DNA from: Sinohyriopsis cumingii
Taxonomy: Eukaryota > Mollusca > Bivalvia > Unionida > Unionidae
Assembly (NCBI GenBank): GCA_028554795.2
Contig: CM068830.1
Location: forward strand, 48,374,227 to 48,438,226
Reading direction: 5' to 3'
DNA length: 64,000 bases
Shown here: positions 12,061 to 22,898 of the stretch, piece after piece
How the letters are laid out: each line of letters begins with the position of its first letter
Position numbering within the stretch: the stretch's first letter is position 1
Program-made: the position numbers and the translations under genes
Notes under the pieces: generated by a model
Database searches by the model: none
What the model was told of the DNA's origin: nothing
The model's input: the letters and a program-made list of their open reading frames with translations, nothing else

Positions 12061-13660
12061 GGTCTTTGTTTGTCCTTATAAAACTCCCTTTATCACTATC
12101 AAATTCATTTCATCTACCTACCTACCTACAGTAGCGCGTATTCAAGTCAGCCACTTGCAACACAGTTTCCATTTTTCTCCTAGTGTACAGTACAGTGACG
12201 TCACTGAAGCTAGAAATTTTGAGGCTATAAATATAGAGTTGGGGTTTTCCATAGGACATTCCACATGTTGTAGCTATAAGGTGGCGCTCTACAGTTTCGT
12301 ATTTTGCATAGGTTAGGATTTTAAAGAAAAAGAATTTCCCCAGCTTTCCTCACTTGTTATACTGGCTATTTAAAAAAGACCTTGTATATCTTAGGTATAA
12401 TTCAAAGAACCTTTAATTCCCTTTATTTTGGTGCATGATTGATGGGTGTACTATGGGTTATAGAGTATACAGCTTGGCCTTACTTCAGATGTGCACCTTT
12501 CAAAAAAGTGCTAGCTCTACTTGGTCATTTTCACTTCCTGAACTTCAGAGGTAAATTGTATAAAAAAGAGCCGATAACTTTTTTTACGTTTTACATATTT
12601 GGTAATTCATTCATTGCACTTTCAGAAGCTGGTATTGTCTAGTCTGGCAAAATTCATTTTCCCTATTTTAATAGCTGCTATGTATAGTGTACTTTAGACT
12701 AATTCATGCTGATTTTTTAACACAAGGGAGCAGTCATTTTAGTTAGCATGTGCTTAAATCATGTAAAATTTCCAAAAGTACAATATCCAAAGAAATATCA
12801 TCCACACTACAATAATGTAGCATAGAGGTATGCCAACATTCTCTCCATTGTGCATGTTTTAAATGCGAACTACTTCACCTTACGTACGTCACTCTCTCAA
12901 AAGTACATATTTACTGGTGAGCGCCCCCTAAATAGATGCTAGGGTTTTGAAACAGGATCGTCACACACGTTGAGGCTATAAATATATACTGGGTTTTTCC
13001 ATACGAATTTTCTACAAGTTGTGCCTATAAATAGGCACTAGTGTATTTTCCACATATTATGTTAGATAGTGTAAGAGATAGTCTATTCTGTGACATTTGA
13101 TCTCCTTCTCTTTCATTTTAAGCTAACACAAGGCGTTTGAATAGGGTGTAGGATTTAATGGATGGTATAGTGGGTGTAATGTATAGTATTTTGTGGTGTA
13201 AGGGATAGATATTTTGTGAGATTTCTTCTCCTTCTCTTACATTCTAAGCAAACACAAAGTATTTTGGACAGTGAGTATGATATCTTGCATAGCATAGTGG
13301 TGTGATGGATAATATTTTTGTGGTGTGAAGGATGGTCTTTTTGTGAGATTTCGTATTCTTCGTTACATTCTGAGATTAAAAAAAAAGAATTCTGGGATAG
13401 TGTGCTAAGGGGGTATTAAATAGTTAAATTAATGTGACAGATATACTTTTTGCGGTGTAAGGGATAGTCTTTTTTGTGAAATTTTATCTTCTTCGTTTAC
13501 ATTCGAAGCTAACAAATAACGTTTGGAGAGAGAGAGAGAGAGAGTATTGGTCTTTGTTTTTCCCTTTAAAACCCTCTTTGTCCCTATCAAATTCATTTTA
13601 CCTGCCTACTTAAAGTAGTGCGTATTTAGGTCAGTCGCTTAGTCTCCAGTACAAACTGAC
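11780..13660. repeat. Satellite-like repeats in the expanded left arm
   Basis: A unit of about 120-140 bp containing GTGTAAGGGATAGT(C/A)T, TTTTGTGA(G/A)ATTT, TCTCCTTCT and CATTCTAAGCTAACACA recurs near 11820, 11945, 13065, 13195, 13320 and 13455. A larger period is also visible: TATCAAATTCATTT, CTACCTA, GTAG(C/T)GCGTATT, AGGTCAG occurs at about 12095-12160 and again at 13585-13640. A (GT)n run sits at 12021-12058 and a GA run at 13527-13544. Confidence 0.7.
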
Positions 13661-14165
13661 CATGAAATATAGGGACATAGAAATAGGGACATACAACTAG
13701 CATAATTAGCTACACTTCAGGGACACTATAGAGACAACACATCTACATACAAATCAAATGGATATAAAATGTAGCAAACTAATCAAATTTGTCAATAACC
13801 CATCTATACATAACTACGAGATATCATGCTCGGTTCAGCCAAATCTCAGAGCCTCTCGAACATATGTCTTCGTCTTACTTACTTAACGACACCTTAGCGA
13901 CACCATACAAATAAAAATTAGGGACATATAAAACAGGACATTATAGAGACACATTTAGAGACATTGTAGGAACAATAAAGCTACGCAAAATTTTTAATCC
14001 GCATAGCTATAGCGTACCTAATCATATGTCTCTAAATACACAAATATTCTAAAGCATAACGGATCACATATACTAGCTCAGCTGACTACTCAAATTTATA
14101 AATAACTTAATGTGTAATCAACTACGAGATCTCCCGCTCGGTTCAGCGGAAGCTCGGAGTATTTG
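13661..14165. repeat. Direct repeat of about 308 bp with AGGGACATA phrases
   Basis: AACTACGAGAT, CTCGGTTCAGC and the flanking text at 13812 recur at 14120, a spacing of 308 bp. Many copies of (A/T)AGGGACATA or TAGAGACA lie between. They recall the GACAATGGG phrases of the outer terminus but are not the same. Confidence 0.6.
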
Positions 14166-14334
14166 TGTTTGTGTGTGTGTGTGTAGTAGTAGTAGTAGCA
14201 GATACTACCCAGGTTTCTGGTTCAAATCACTCAAAGCATACTATCATCTTCATATTAAGTGTAATTTGCAAAGTTAAGGCTCCTATCCCAGATTTTTAAA
14301 TGATATGTAAAAATATCAAAATTTTTATTTTTCT

Positions 14335-14857
14335 TCTGTTACGTCTTTAGGCTCGAATAAACAGTAACACAAGAAAGAGTGAAAACAACAAGCTTTTAAA
14401 AATATAATAAATAATTTATTTTCCTGTAAAACAAAATACTGTATAAATGAAATATATGATAACTTACGGTTTCCAGAATCAAAATAAAAATTAATACAAT
14501 AATCCACGAATAAAATCTTTGAAGTCCTAATATTGAAATGTTCTGATGATTCCATGTTAGAGTCCCGACAAAGAATCCATGATGAAAGGCGATGACGTAT
14601 GATGTAGCCTGTACTGTGTTGACGTCTACAGTTCATTGTACAAACGTAATAATTAATCATCCGGTCTTGGAAATCCAAATAAAATTTTCAAGAAAATTCC
14701 CTGTTCAAGGGTTCTGTATGAATACAATATTTCCAGTGAAACGAATTAATCTTTTAGAGTCCACGTAATCCGAAAAAGAATTAACATATAACTCAAAAAC
14801 TCACAAATTGAGTATTGGTCACAACAGAAGAAAACAACTTGACATCAAAAGCCCGGA

Positions 14858-14905
<48 letters not shown>

Positions 14906-15295
14906 ACAGCACTATTAATACTAAGTATTTCGCAATTTCGGAAATGCCTAATTGCGAAATAGAAGATGACGTGATCATATTTACATGTAAAAGTCCCATA
15001 GCTCCTGTATGTCCTTGATAAGAACCCGTCGTTTTACTCCTAGAAAGAGTTGTTTACTTGACCCTCAATCAAGGCCAGGAACTACGTAAAAAAAAATAGA
15101 AACAAGTGTTTCTATCATTAGGTATTTATGGAAACATTCAGATCAAACTGAATTTTCTGGAAAATATCAAATTCCTAGTAATCAAAATTACATTACATGG
15201 ACATGTAAAGAAAATAAAAAGATTCCAAAAACCACAAACAATCAAATAAAGTTAAACACAAATTAGATCAAATATAAATGAAATCAAAAATATGT
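14335..15295. other. Insertion in the left arm relative to the right arm
   Basis: Arm homology breaks near 14333 and resumes near 15300, so about 960 bp is present only on the left. It contains a (TC)n run at 14861-14901 and no recognisable gene. No terminal repeats or target duplication could be seen. Confidence 0.5.
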
Positions 15296-15388
15296 AACAC
15301 TTCTATCATAAAAATATTAGATTTTTTTATGTCTAATTATGATAAAAAAATAATTTTCTTATTAGAGATTTGGTTATTATTATAAAAA

Positions 15389-15807
15389 ATGAATCATAAC
15401 AACACACCAGTAGAAGAAAACATTCAAATATTAAGAGAACGTACGGCAAGAATAAGAGAAGAAGAACAAGGAAGAGAAGATGATAGAGTTCGAATAATGA
15501 GAGAACGTGCGGAAAGAAGAAGAGAAGAAGAAATGATTATGGAACGTGAGGAAGAAGAAAGAAGAGAAGAAGAAGAAATAAGAAAAATAGTTTAAATAGA
15601 ATATCAGACAAGATATCGTGATGAAATCGACGAGTATGAATCAGATGATAACGATGATTGACTCAAATATGATTATTATACGTATTTGCGAAGAAGGGCT
15701 AATTTTCATGCTGAAGAAGAAGAATGGCGACAGAGTTCTAGAGAATATAATGAAATGTATGAAGAAAAAAATGTCGGCCTTGTCCGAGATAAGCTAATTA
15801 TTCACTA
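15389..15807 (+). pseudogene. Arg/Glu-rich coiled-coil protein, left-arm copy
   Basis: From the ATG at 15389 (MNHNNTPVEENIQILRERTA) the product is a highly charged helix of RERAERRREEE type, predicted to be a long coiled coil. The frame is stopped by TAA at 15593 and TGA at 15659, but the same frame continues to a TAA at 15805. The original product was therefore about 139 residues with a more acidic, Tyr-rich C-terminal part (DEIDEYESDDNDD). A second copy lies in the right arm in inverse orientation. The location inside the inverted arms means the gene is carried twice per element. No family is recognised. A structural or DNA-binding role is possible but is not shown by the sequence. Confidence 0.7.
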
Positions 15808-15809
15808 AC

Positions 15810-16190
15810 GCCTTTGGTTTCTTAACATTTTTTATATCGCTTTTCATACCTACTTATTCGCATTTGTAAAATATCTGTAAGAACACTCACAAGTTGTGTG
15901 AAACTCATAGATTAAATCGTTCATGTCACATTTAGCACTGCTTAAATATGATCTAATATGGCCCAACAATTTTTTATATATTATAATTGCTATTTTACAA
16001 GAATTATTTGTTCTTTAATTTTTGGTTCAATCCGTTTTAACACTGTTGTCAAACTAACACTGATTCCTGTGATAATCAACACAAATGGGTTTCACATGAC
16101 TCCGCTAGAAACTATACCAGAGCTCGTTAAGAGCAATGGTAAATACGCATTAAGATCAGATTCTTGAATATCTCTGAGAAATGAATGAAA
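15810..16190 (-). pseudogene. Possible small 2-TM protein remnant (SLATT-like)
   Basis: Read on the minus strand, a hydrophobic stretch (PFVLIITGISVSLTTVL) is followed by a basic KRIEPKIKE segment. After a frame change comes a stretch like AKCDMNDLIYEF, then ILQMRISRYEKRYKK. This order (hydrophobic segment, basic helix, an aspartate-rich helix, a Lys/Tyr/Glu end) resembles small membrane proteins often found with Mavericks and related to the SLATT type. The frame is broken several times and the similarity is from memory of the pattern only. Confidence 0.3.
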
Positions 16191-16225
16191 TCAAAGATTT
16201 ATTTTTTCATTGTTATATTTGTTGT

Positions 16226-17516
16226 TTATACAACTTTGAAAGTACTAGTTCCAACAAAACTATCAAGATCTTTACAAAAATCTGTATTAGCCTCATCAGC
16301 TATAAAATTTATGTACTTGTCATAGACAACCGTTGAAGTATCCTTATATCGTTCATCTGTTAACACCTCATTTTTAATAACCAACGAATTAAATTTGAAA
16401 TCTATTAAAAGATCAAGTGATTAATTTATAAAATCCTTGCAATCGTTTTCTAACTTATCAATATAACCAAGCACCAACACTATATCTCATATGTTAAAAA
16501 TGTTGAGAACAAGATGTTGCATAACAAATTCCAATGTTTATAAAAATTTAATAACATTTCATATAAAAGTCTGTTTTTATTTCTGATAATATCCACATGA
16601 AAATTCATCAAATTTTTTCAATAATTTTTCGTAAGGTTTTGTATAAAATTTATTTTAAAAAACTATAGTGTCTTAACAACGAAAACTCGCGAGATGCTTC
16701 TAGTGTGGGTAATGGAACATCGTCAGCTTTGCTAATATCACATGGCGAATCATTTTTATAAGGTAAATTTAATGATTAAAATTCATTGAAAAACATTTCT
16801 CGTTCGTCACCATCAAATTGTAAATTTCAGCGCTAAAGTTTTCAATTATCTTTAGTGATTTGTTTACAATGACAGGATCAAAACCATAGTTTTGCTTAAT
16901 ATATCAATGCACGAACTGCATTTATATACGCATTTAAAAAAAAGTTCGGCGTCTTTCGATATATTTCCAACAACTTCTACAATGTTTGTTTATCATGGTA
17001 GTACATCCTAATATGTTTAAAACCTTCCGGTTTTGAGAAACTAGTTTTTTATTTTTCGTAGTTCGGACTTTTTTGTTGGACAATATTTTAAGCCGATTAT
17101 GAGAACCTCCTTTTCTACTCTCTACTCTCTTCCAATTTTCTTTCGCCATAAGCTTTTTTGTCATTAAATTTGACTTTATCAATATTTTCTTTGCTAAACT
17201 CGAGTAATATTTTTAAAGTATTTTTCAACTTGGTCTTGTTCGTCCTTGCAATTCTCGGGATAACAGTACATACTTATCAAATCAATTTTTGTATTGCCTC
17301 CCGCAATTGCGGACCGCGCATATACGTGACACGAATAAAATTAACTTTTCTCCGACCACCCATTATCATCGGTTTTATTCATTGAATCATAATTAATTTG
17401 TTTGCGTTTTTAATATAATTTTTTCCATTGTCTGTAGGATCGGATACATATTTGTTTGGGTTAAAAATATTAGCATAACATTCTTTGGCTACTATTATAA
17501 TTGCTGGGTCTGACAT
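16226..17516 (-). pseudogene. Polinton-encoded unknown protein, about 430 codons
   Basis: The minus strand starts with ATG at 17514-17516 (MSDPAIIIVAKECYANIF) and can be followed with at least four frame changes or stops to a TAA at 16226-16228. The longest clean piece is 16934-17182, rich in Lys and Arg. The C-terminal part is mixed alpha/beta-like, ending KDLDSFVGTSTFKVV. It sits between the left arm and the tail-fibre-like gene, same strand as the latter, and the start is only about 50 bases from that gene's stop, so the two may have been expressed together. I do not recognise a family. Confidence 0.5.
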
Positions 17517-17562
17517 TTTAATTATACAACTGTTACATAACTGTTACACCGGATCGTCTAGA

Positions 17563-18985
17563 CTTGATCGTCTAGCGTAAATAACTGAAATGCTGTTAGT
17601 CCGGGATAAGGACTTTCTGCAGCATTAACATAAATTCGGAAATATAAGTATTTTGTTGCATTTAATGGTGAAATTTTAAAATATTGCGGCACTGAAATAT
17701 AAGCATTTGATGTACTATACAACGTAGTCCAATTTGTATTATCATTTTATCCTTCCAAACGCCAGTTGTATATTCGACCAATGCCAGAGTTTAATCTTCC
17801 ACGTAGCTAAAACTGCCACACGGCAACGAATACGGGCACTTTATTTTTATCCAAAAATGTGTTGTTTCCCCATTAGTTGTCCATTCCGGGCCTGCCAATA
17901 TTTGGCTTGTAAACGAAAAAGGAAAATGAGGATAATTTCCGGGATAATGCGCTGATGCAGTTGCTTCAAATCCTAATCTGTTATTTGTCGAATGAACTAG
18001 TTGTGGTATAAAACCAACGTTATTTTTTGTTCGTGTTACTGCACCTGCAGGTAATGAGTCTACATCAGCTTTATTAGCTAAAACTGATGAATAAACTGGA
18101 GTATACGACGATGTTATTCGGTTAGCGCCCATATCGATCATTCCTGTAATTGTTCCACATGTAAGTGGTAAATAAGTTGCTCTTGTTATTAAAATTTCAT
18201 TTTGAAATATGGAGTCGGCGTTGTCTTTTTGTAGTTTTTATTTGCTAGATATGAGTCTAAAGTTAAAGTGTATGGTGATGTTATTTTATTAGTTTCAATA
18301 TTTAACGTATCGGTCATCGTATCCCCAGTTAACTTGACAAAATTGTTTTTAAAAATCTTACGTTGGTTAACCAATCATCATTTGCTAGCGTTGTGTTACC
18401 AATTTGAGTATTATAAATTAACCTACCACAGAATATCAATCGAACCTGTTATTCATCCGCCCGAAAAACGTAAGTACGGCATAAGTGATCCACGTAGTTG
18501 TGCGTAACTGATCGCATTATTTGTCATCACTAGGTTTCCATACATTGTGTCGCCGGCATTTTTAACAACCGCATTGTAAACAGAATAAATTTGACTATAA
18601 CTTACTGTTTGGCTCACATTTGCTCCTAGCAACGCTAGGGGGAACTTTTCTTCAAAACCAATAATTGTATTACCCGAAATAGTAATGTTACCGGTAACTG
18701 TTCCCCCGGTTTTACAAAGTATGCTATCATCTACAGATTTTCTTGTTGAAAACTTTCAGCTTGAGTGTGAATACAATTTATTGGTAGATAATCAGTTTCC
18801 AAAATAATTACTCTATAATTTGACATTGATAGATTAACCGTCATTGAGTCGCCCGATTTGTTTAACAGATAATTTGATAAATCAACTTGGCCACTTGATG
18901 TAGTTGTTGTTATATCAAACTCCGATTATATTGTAGTTCCAAATTTCGTGTAGGAACTAATTATATATAATTTCAATATTAAACT
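17563..18985 (-). pseudogene. Tail-fibre/adhesin-like repeat protein of the Polinton
   Basis: On the minus strand at least three segments have the pattern GD(T/S)MT, then (N/D)xLxM or LNIETN, then KITSxYT and LANK. Examples are GDSMTVNLSMSN near 18860-18820, GDTMTDTLNIETNKITS near 18325-18275 and MGANRITSSYT near 18135-18105. This is the repeat used in shafts of bacteriophage tail fibres and other trimeric virus fibres. The C-terminal part (about 17565-17990) is aromatic and Ser/Thr-rich, as in a globular head. Stops and frameshifts break the gene throughout. The gene diverges from the ATPase at 19022, leaving about 40 bases as a shared promoter region. A role in attachment is inferred from the repeat type only. 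Confidence 0.65.
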
Positions 18986-19021
18986 TTGATACTGAAAAAT
19001 TAATCAGACATCAACACAACA

Positions 19022-19670
19022 ATGAACTTCCCGATTGTCATTACCTTATTGTTGGATGAAGAGGATCTCGCAAAATTAATTGTGTAATGAATTTGTTGTT
19101 AAACGATAATTTCAGCTACGATAGAGTTTACATCTACACAATAAATCTGCAACAAGATAAGTATGAGTTACTGAAAAATTTTAACGATACTCTTCGAGAT
19201 GAATTTGGAGTTGTGAAGATGTTTTTAATATCAAACAACCAGAGGATCTTATTCTAGTAAACAAACTTGATTCGATCGAGCAAAATATAATTGTATTTTC
19301 ATGATATTCCGCTAAACAAAGATGAAATGAACAAAATTAAATCCTATTTTTCATTATCACGTAACAGAAATTTAATGCGGTTTATCCTGCACAGGGATTT
19401 TATAACGTTGATCGATTTATACGAAGAAACACCTGTTGCTTTATTTTATTTCCGGGACTTGATAATATTGATGTGAGAAATATTGCAAACGATCAATATA
19501 GTGAAATAAGTAAAGATAAACTTGTTGAATTATATTATAAAGCTACCAAGGATAAATACATTTTTTTCTGTTTAACAAACTTGCACCGGACCTGGCTAAA
19601 ATGTTTCGTTGTTGTATCACAAATTATCTTTGATTTCTATATGCGCCTTAGTAATACTAATGAAAAATAA
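19022..19670 (+). pseudogene. A32/FtsK-HerA-type genome packaging ATPase remnant
   Basis: A degraded Walker A region (LIVG, stop, RGSRKIN, positions about 19042-19073) is followed by CVMNLLLNDNFSYDRVYIYT and then DKYELLKNF. A Walker B-like strand (NIIVF followed by DIPL after a one-base shift near 19300) comes next, then IKSYFSLSRNRN, matching the sensor region of Polinton ATPases, and a final piece to 19670. The family ATPase pumps DNA into the capsid. Here the P-loop is interrupted by a stop and its GKT is changed, and the frame shifts near 19230, 19300 and 19475. It is the first gene of the plus-strand morphogenesis cluster. Confidence 0.8.
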
Positions 19671-19679
19671 CTGATTACA

Positions 19680-20592
19680 GAAAAATAACGAGCTGATGAA
19701 AAAATTTGTCTAATCTCAAACGGCGTTTAAGAAAAAAGTAGAAGGGGCCCGTCAAGGACAACGTGCTGCATAAGAAGAAACCACCAAAATATTTAAACCT
19801 GTGACAGAAGCTGTGCTTGGCAAGGAACCTGAAATATCAACATTATCCGAGAAAGAGCTTAAAAAATTGAAAGAAAATGGTGTATTAGGGCTGTATAGTG
19901 GAAGCTCGAAAGAAGAAAACAAAACAGTTCCGAGACGCTTGTAGCAAACATTGCTGATCCAGTTGCGAGGCAAACTGAGTTTGATAGATTAATCAATAAT
20001 CCATTTGCACTACAAAATGAAAAGATTATCTGAAGCGTCATCTGCTGAAACATGAAATTTAAATAAAATTAATATTGCTGACAATGACCTTAATAATATT
20101 ATGAAATGGCCTTCTGAAAAATATAATGAATTAATAGGTATAGATAATGAAATAAATGTTATGTGGAATGATGTTGATTTGATACTGAAATACAAAATTG
20201 AAAAGAAGAAAGTGAAGAAAAAGAATTAACAAATAAAATTGATACTATAAGAGAAGGAATTATTGCTGGAGTATTTATTAAAACAGCACGAGAAACTCGA
20301 AATAAACCCAAATTTTTTAAAGGTTGGAGCTTTCAAAGACATTTTTTACAAACGAAAATAATCGATAAAACGTTTTACCAAAAGTGCTAACAGGACCAGG
20401 AGTTCGAGTATTTACCTCAAACTTGGAAATGGTTCATTGACTAATGTTATTAATATCGTCAAATGAAGCAGGAAATGTTAGCACAGAAATCGATAGTGAC
20501 ATTGTTGATATATTAGATCATGTTCGTGCAAATGTATTAATAACATCAGATGAATACCAGAATTTAGACAACGATCTTATTTTAATGTAGCA
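19680..20592 (+). pseudogene. Polinton unknown protein between ATPase and minor capsid
   Basis: Several plus-strand frames read charged, helical sequence (PVTEAVLGKEPEISTLSEKELKKL at about 19800-19870; NEINVMWNDVDLILKYKIEKKK near 20145-20210). A later part ends before an in-frame stop near 20590. Position and composition match the variable, coiled-coil-containing gene often present here in Polintons, but no catalytic motif is seen. In particular I find no His-Trp or Cys motif that would mark the adenovirus-like protease expected somewhere in the element. Confidence 0.4.
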
Positions 20593-20605
20593 GTTATGAA
20601 TAAAA

Positions 20606-21455
20606 ATGTCATCAACAACACTACTACTTGATTCTACCTCCTCGACGTTGTCGAGTGCAAATGGTAGCGCAAATGTTTCTGTTAATTATCATCCACCAAT
20701 ACATCTTGATCCTGATTTACAGTATGAAATAGGATTCACTTCTGCAACAGCATGTACTGCCATGGCAAATGTAAAAGCAAACGTCAATGATGATTTTATG
20801 TTTTTCAGGGAGCATCACCGCAAGTAACTGTTAAAATTCCACATGCGTATAACGTTACCGATCTTAACAAAGTAATCAACTAGTTAATAACGAAAGCGAG
20901 TGCAAACGGCTCTGCTGTCGGGGACAATTCTGAGTTAACGCCAAATTATAACACACTACGAGCAAGACTTACGTTAAAAAATAATTTGTTGGTTAACTTT
21001 TCGTAACAACAAGTATTGCCTCACTGCTTGGTTTTAATAATCAACAATATGGATCACTCACCGAACAAACAGTATACTACGACGGAAGTGCTGAAGTTAA
21101 TATAACGCAGGTTAATACAATTTTGATCAACTGCTCGATTGCATCAGGTTCTTATTGTACACGGGATAGTCGGGGGCAGACAATTTATAGTTTTCATCAG
21201 ACGTTCCACGGGGATCATTAATGCAATTTAATCCTAGACAAATAATGTATTATCCCGTTAATCTTGAAACTCATATATCAAGTGTAACAATGCAACTTAC
21301 GGATCAGTCAGGGTGGCAACTTGATCTTAACAACGGGTCAGTCAAGGCGGCAACTTGATCTTAACAACGTGGTCGTCACCTACTACTTACACCTACGCGC
21401 AATGTCATAGGCGCAATGATTTTTATCAACCTTTGATTTTATCAAGAGATGTTTA
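20606..21455 (+). pseudogene. Minor capsid (penton-type) protein remnant
   Basis: The frame from 20606 (MSSTTLLLDSTSSTLSS) runs into YHPPIHLDPDLQYEIGFTSA, matching the N-terminal strand of Polinton minor capsid proteins, where a PPIxLDxxxxYEIGL pattern precedes the single jelly roll. After a frameshift near 20815 the text VTVKIPHAYNVTDLNKVI continues the pattern. Later pieces show strands around 20990-21300, with a short near-repeat of GATCAGTCAGGGTGGCAACTTGATCTTAACAACG at 21302-21335 and 21332-21369. The protein would form capsid vertices together with the major capsid protein encoded just downstream. It is split by stops at about 20825, 20883 and 21000. Confidence 0.65.
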
Positions 21456-21515
21456 ATAAAAACAATGAACAATACTTCACATTGAAGAAAAATTTATCGA
21501 AGAAAAATCGTAGGG

Positions 21516-21671
21516 GGATGTTTGGGAGATATTTTTACAAAAGTAGTTGAAAACATACCAGGAATCGCTAATAGAGTCGCTCCAATCGCTATTGACGCGT
21601 CAAAAGCTTTTGCTGCAGGCGCAGCATCTGCGCTGGAACTGCCACCGGACAAACGATCGCGACAAGATTAA
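21516..21671 (+). CDS. Short hydrophobic/amphipathic ORF before the major capsid gene
   Basis: An open stretch of 51 codons ends at TAA 21669. It reads GCLGDIFTKVVENIPGIANR and then an Ala-rich helix (AFAAGAASALELPP) and a basic end. No ATG is present in this frame in the intact part; an upstream TAG lies in another frame. A glycine-rich start followed by an amphipathic helix and an Ala-rich helix recalls the small membrane-active or cement-type proteins encoded next to the capsid gene in Polintons and adenoviruses. The assignment is by position and composition only. Confidence 0.4.
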   Translation, partial: GCLGDIFTKVVENIPGIANRVAPIAIDASKAFAAGAASALELPPDKRSRQD

Positions 21672-21714
21672 AAACCCGTCACGAAGTGATACACTGACAA
21701 ATAATGAAATAGTT

Positions 21715-22719
21715 ATGGCAATTTATGATGTTGTTCCAAAGTCCGACACTAAAAGGGCGATGATAACAACAACAAAGAAATTATTATCGCCGAAAGGTGA
21801 ACAAATAGTACATAAACTTGATAGGAAAGCAAAAATTGACGTTTGCAGCTCAAGATGGTGTAGTATGTTAAATTTGGTAAACGGATTTCTCAACAGACGT
21901 AACGCAAATTATAACGAGGGATGTGCTAAACGAAAAGCGTTTTGCAACAGAATCTCGCCAAATAACAATGATGCTACTGTTGAGCAAGATCTTCGGATTC
22001 TGTCGCAATTATAACCAAGTATTTCGTGGATTAATCATACACTTATTTTAGATCGTACAGAAAAAAATGATTGTAATACACAGAGCGGGAGTAGCCGAAG
22101 GACAATTTCAGGTTTCAAAACTTGCTCTGTGGATGCCGCGAGCTGTTACATCAGTGACAAGGACATTACAAATTAAGGCGATGTTGGAAGAATACACAAA
22201 ACATTTATTTCCAACAGCATAAAATATATCAAACAGCTATTCATAATGCAACAGACTACACTTGGCGTATTACAACAGCGCCAAGAGAACAAGTGCCGAT
22301 TTGTTTGTTGTGTTTCAGCGACAAAATAAACGTAATCATCAAGAGCAAAATAATGCAATATTTGATAATGTTGATGTTAGATGAATATTTGCTAGAATAC
22401 ATTTGAAACAGTATCCCGAACTTGTAATCGAGTGTAACTTTCCCGATGACGAGATAAAAAAAACTTTACACGGGCGTATATGTATCTTATGGAAGCAATG
22501 GAAAAATATCAGGGTGCGGAGAGTGGATATCAAATATATGTTGAAGAGTTTCGGGTACTCTACCCAATATTTTACTTTGATGTATCAAAGCACTCCAAAC
22601 GTCTTATCGGATCAACCGCAGATATTGAAGTTTCTTGGACATTAGGCGCAGCTGTAGCATTTAATGTATATGCTTTGGTTTCTAGCGATAGGTTTTTGAC
22701 AATTGACGCGATAAAATGA
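21715..22719 (+). pseudogene. Major capsid protein (double jelly-roll) remnant
   Basis: The likely start is ATG 21715 (MAIYDVVPKSDTKRA). A frame shift near 21950-22060 leads to a piece with VSKLALWMPRAVTS (about 22110-22155), matching the strand-turn of Polinton capsid proteins. The final clean piece (22480-22719) ends with YPIFYFDVSKHSKRL, then a TADIEVSW strand and YALVSSDRFL. That C-terminal pattern (YPxFxFDVSKxSERL, DIxV, ALVxSDR) is the most diagnostic signal of the family. The visible coding length, about 335 codons, is short for a double jelly-roll capsid protein, so internal deletions are likely. The integrase gene begins about 180 bases downstream. Confidence 0.7.
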
Positions 22720-22898
22720 AAATGACTATACAAGTATAAATGAGTTTCAATATTGTATAGCAAATAAAATAATGACAACAAAGTACACAACAAAAGAAAT
22801 ATGCGTACAAATTAAAAATTTGGCGACATCGATTTCTAGATAAAATACAGTTTCACTTAAAATAAACCCCCACCTCAAATTTTGATTGTGATAAAATA

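Larger units (their letters stand above)
7679..15807 (+). repeat. Left inverted arm of the Polinton
   Basis: This arm matches the right arm in inverse order in several blocks. These are the terminal GACAATGGG array (7679-8440), the segment around 8440-8640, the CA-rich minisatellite (8700-9110), the block at 14195-14333 and the block from about 15300 to 15807 holding the Arg/Glu-rich gene. Relative to the right arm it carries about 5 kb extra between 9110 and 14165 and about 0.96 kb extra between 14335 and 15295. Homology stops just after the shared GGCCTTGTC near 15777. Confidence 0.85.

Noticed and set aside
15958..16167. 69-residue plus-strand open frame as a gene
   Set aside because: The minus strand in the same place reads better as a remnant of a small membrane protein; the plus frame has no motif.
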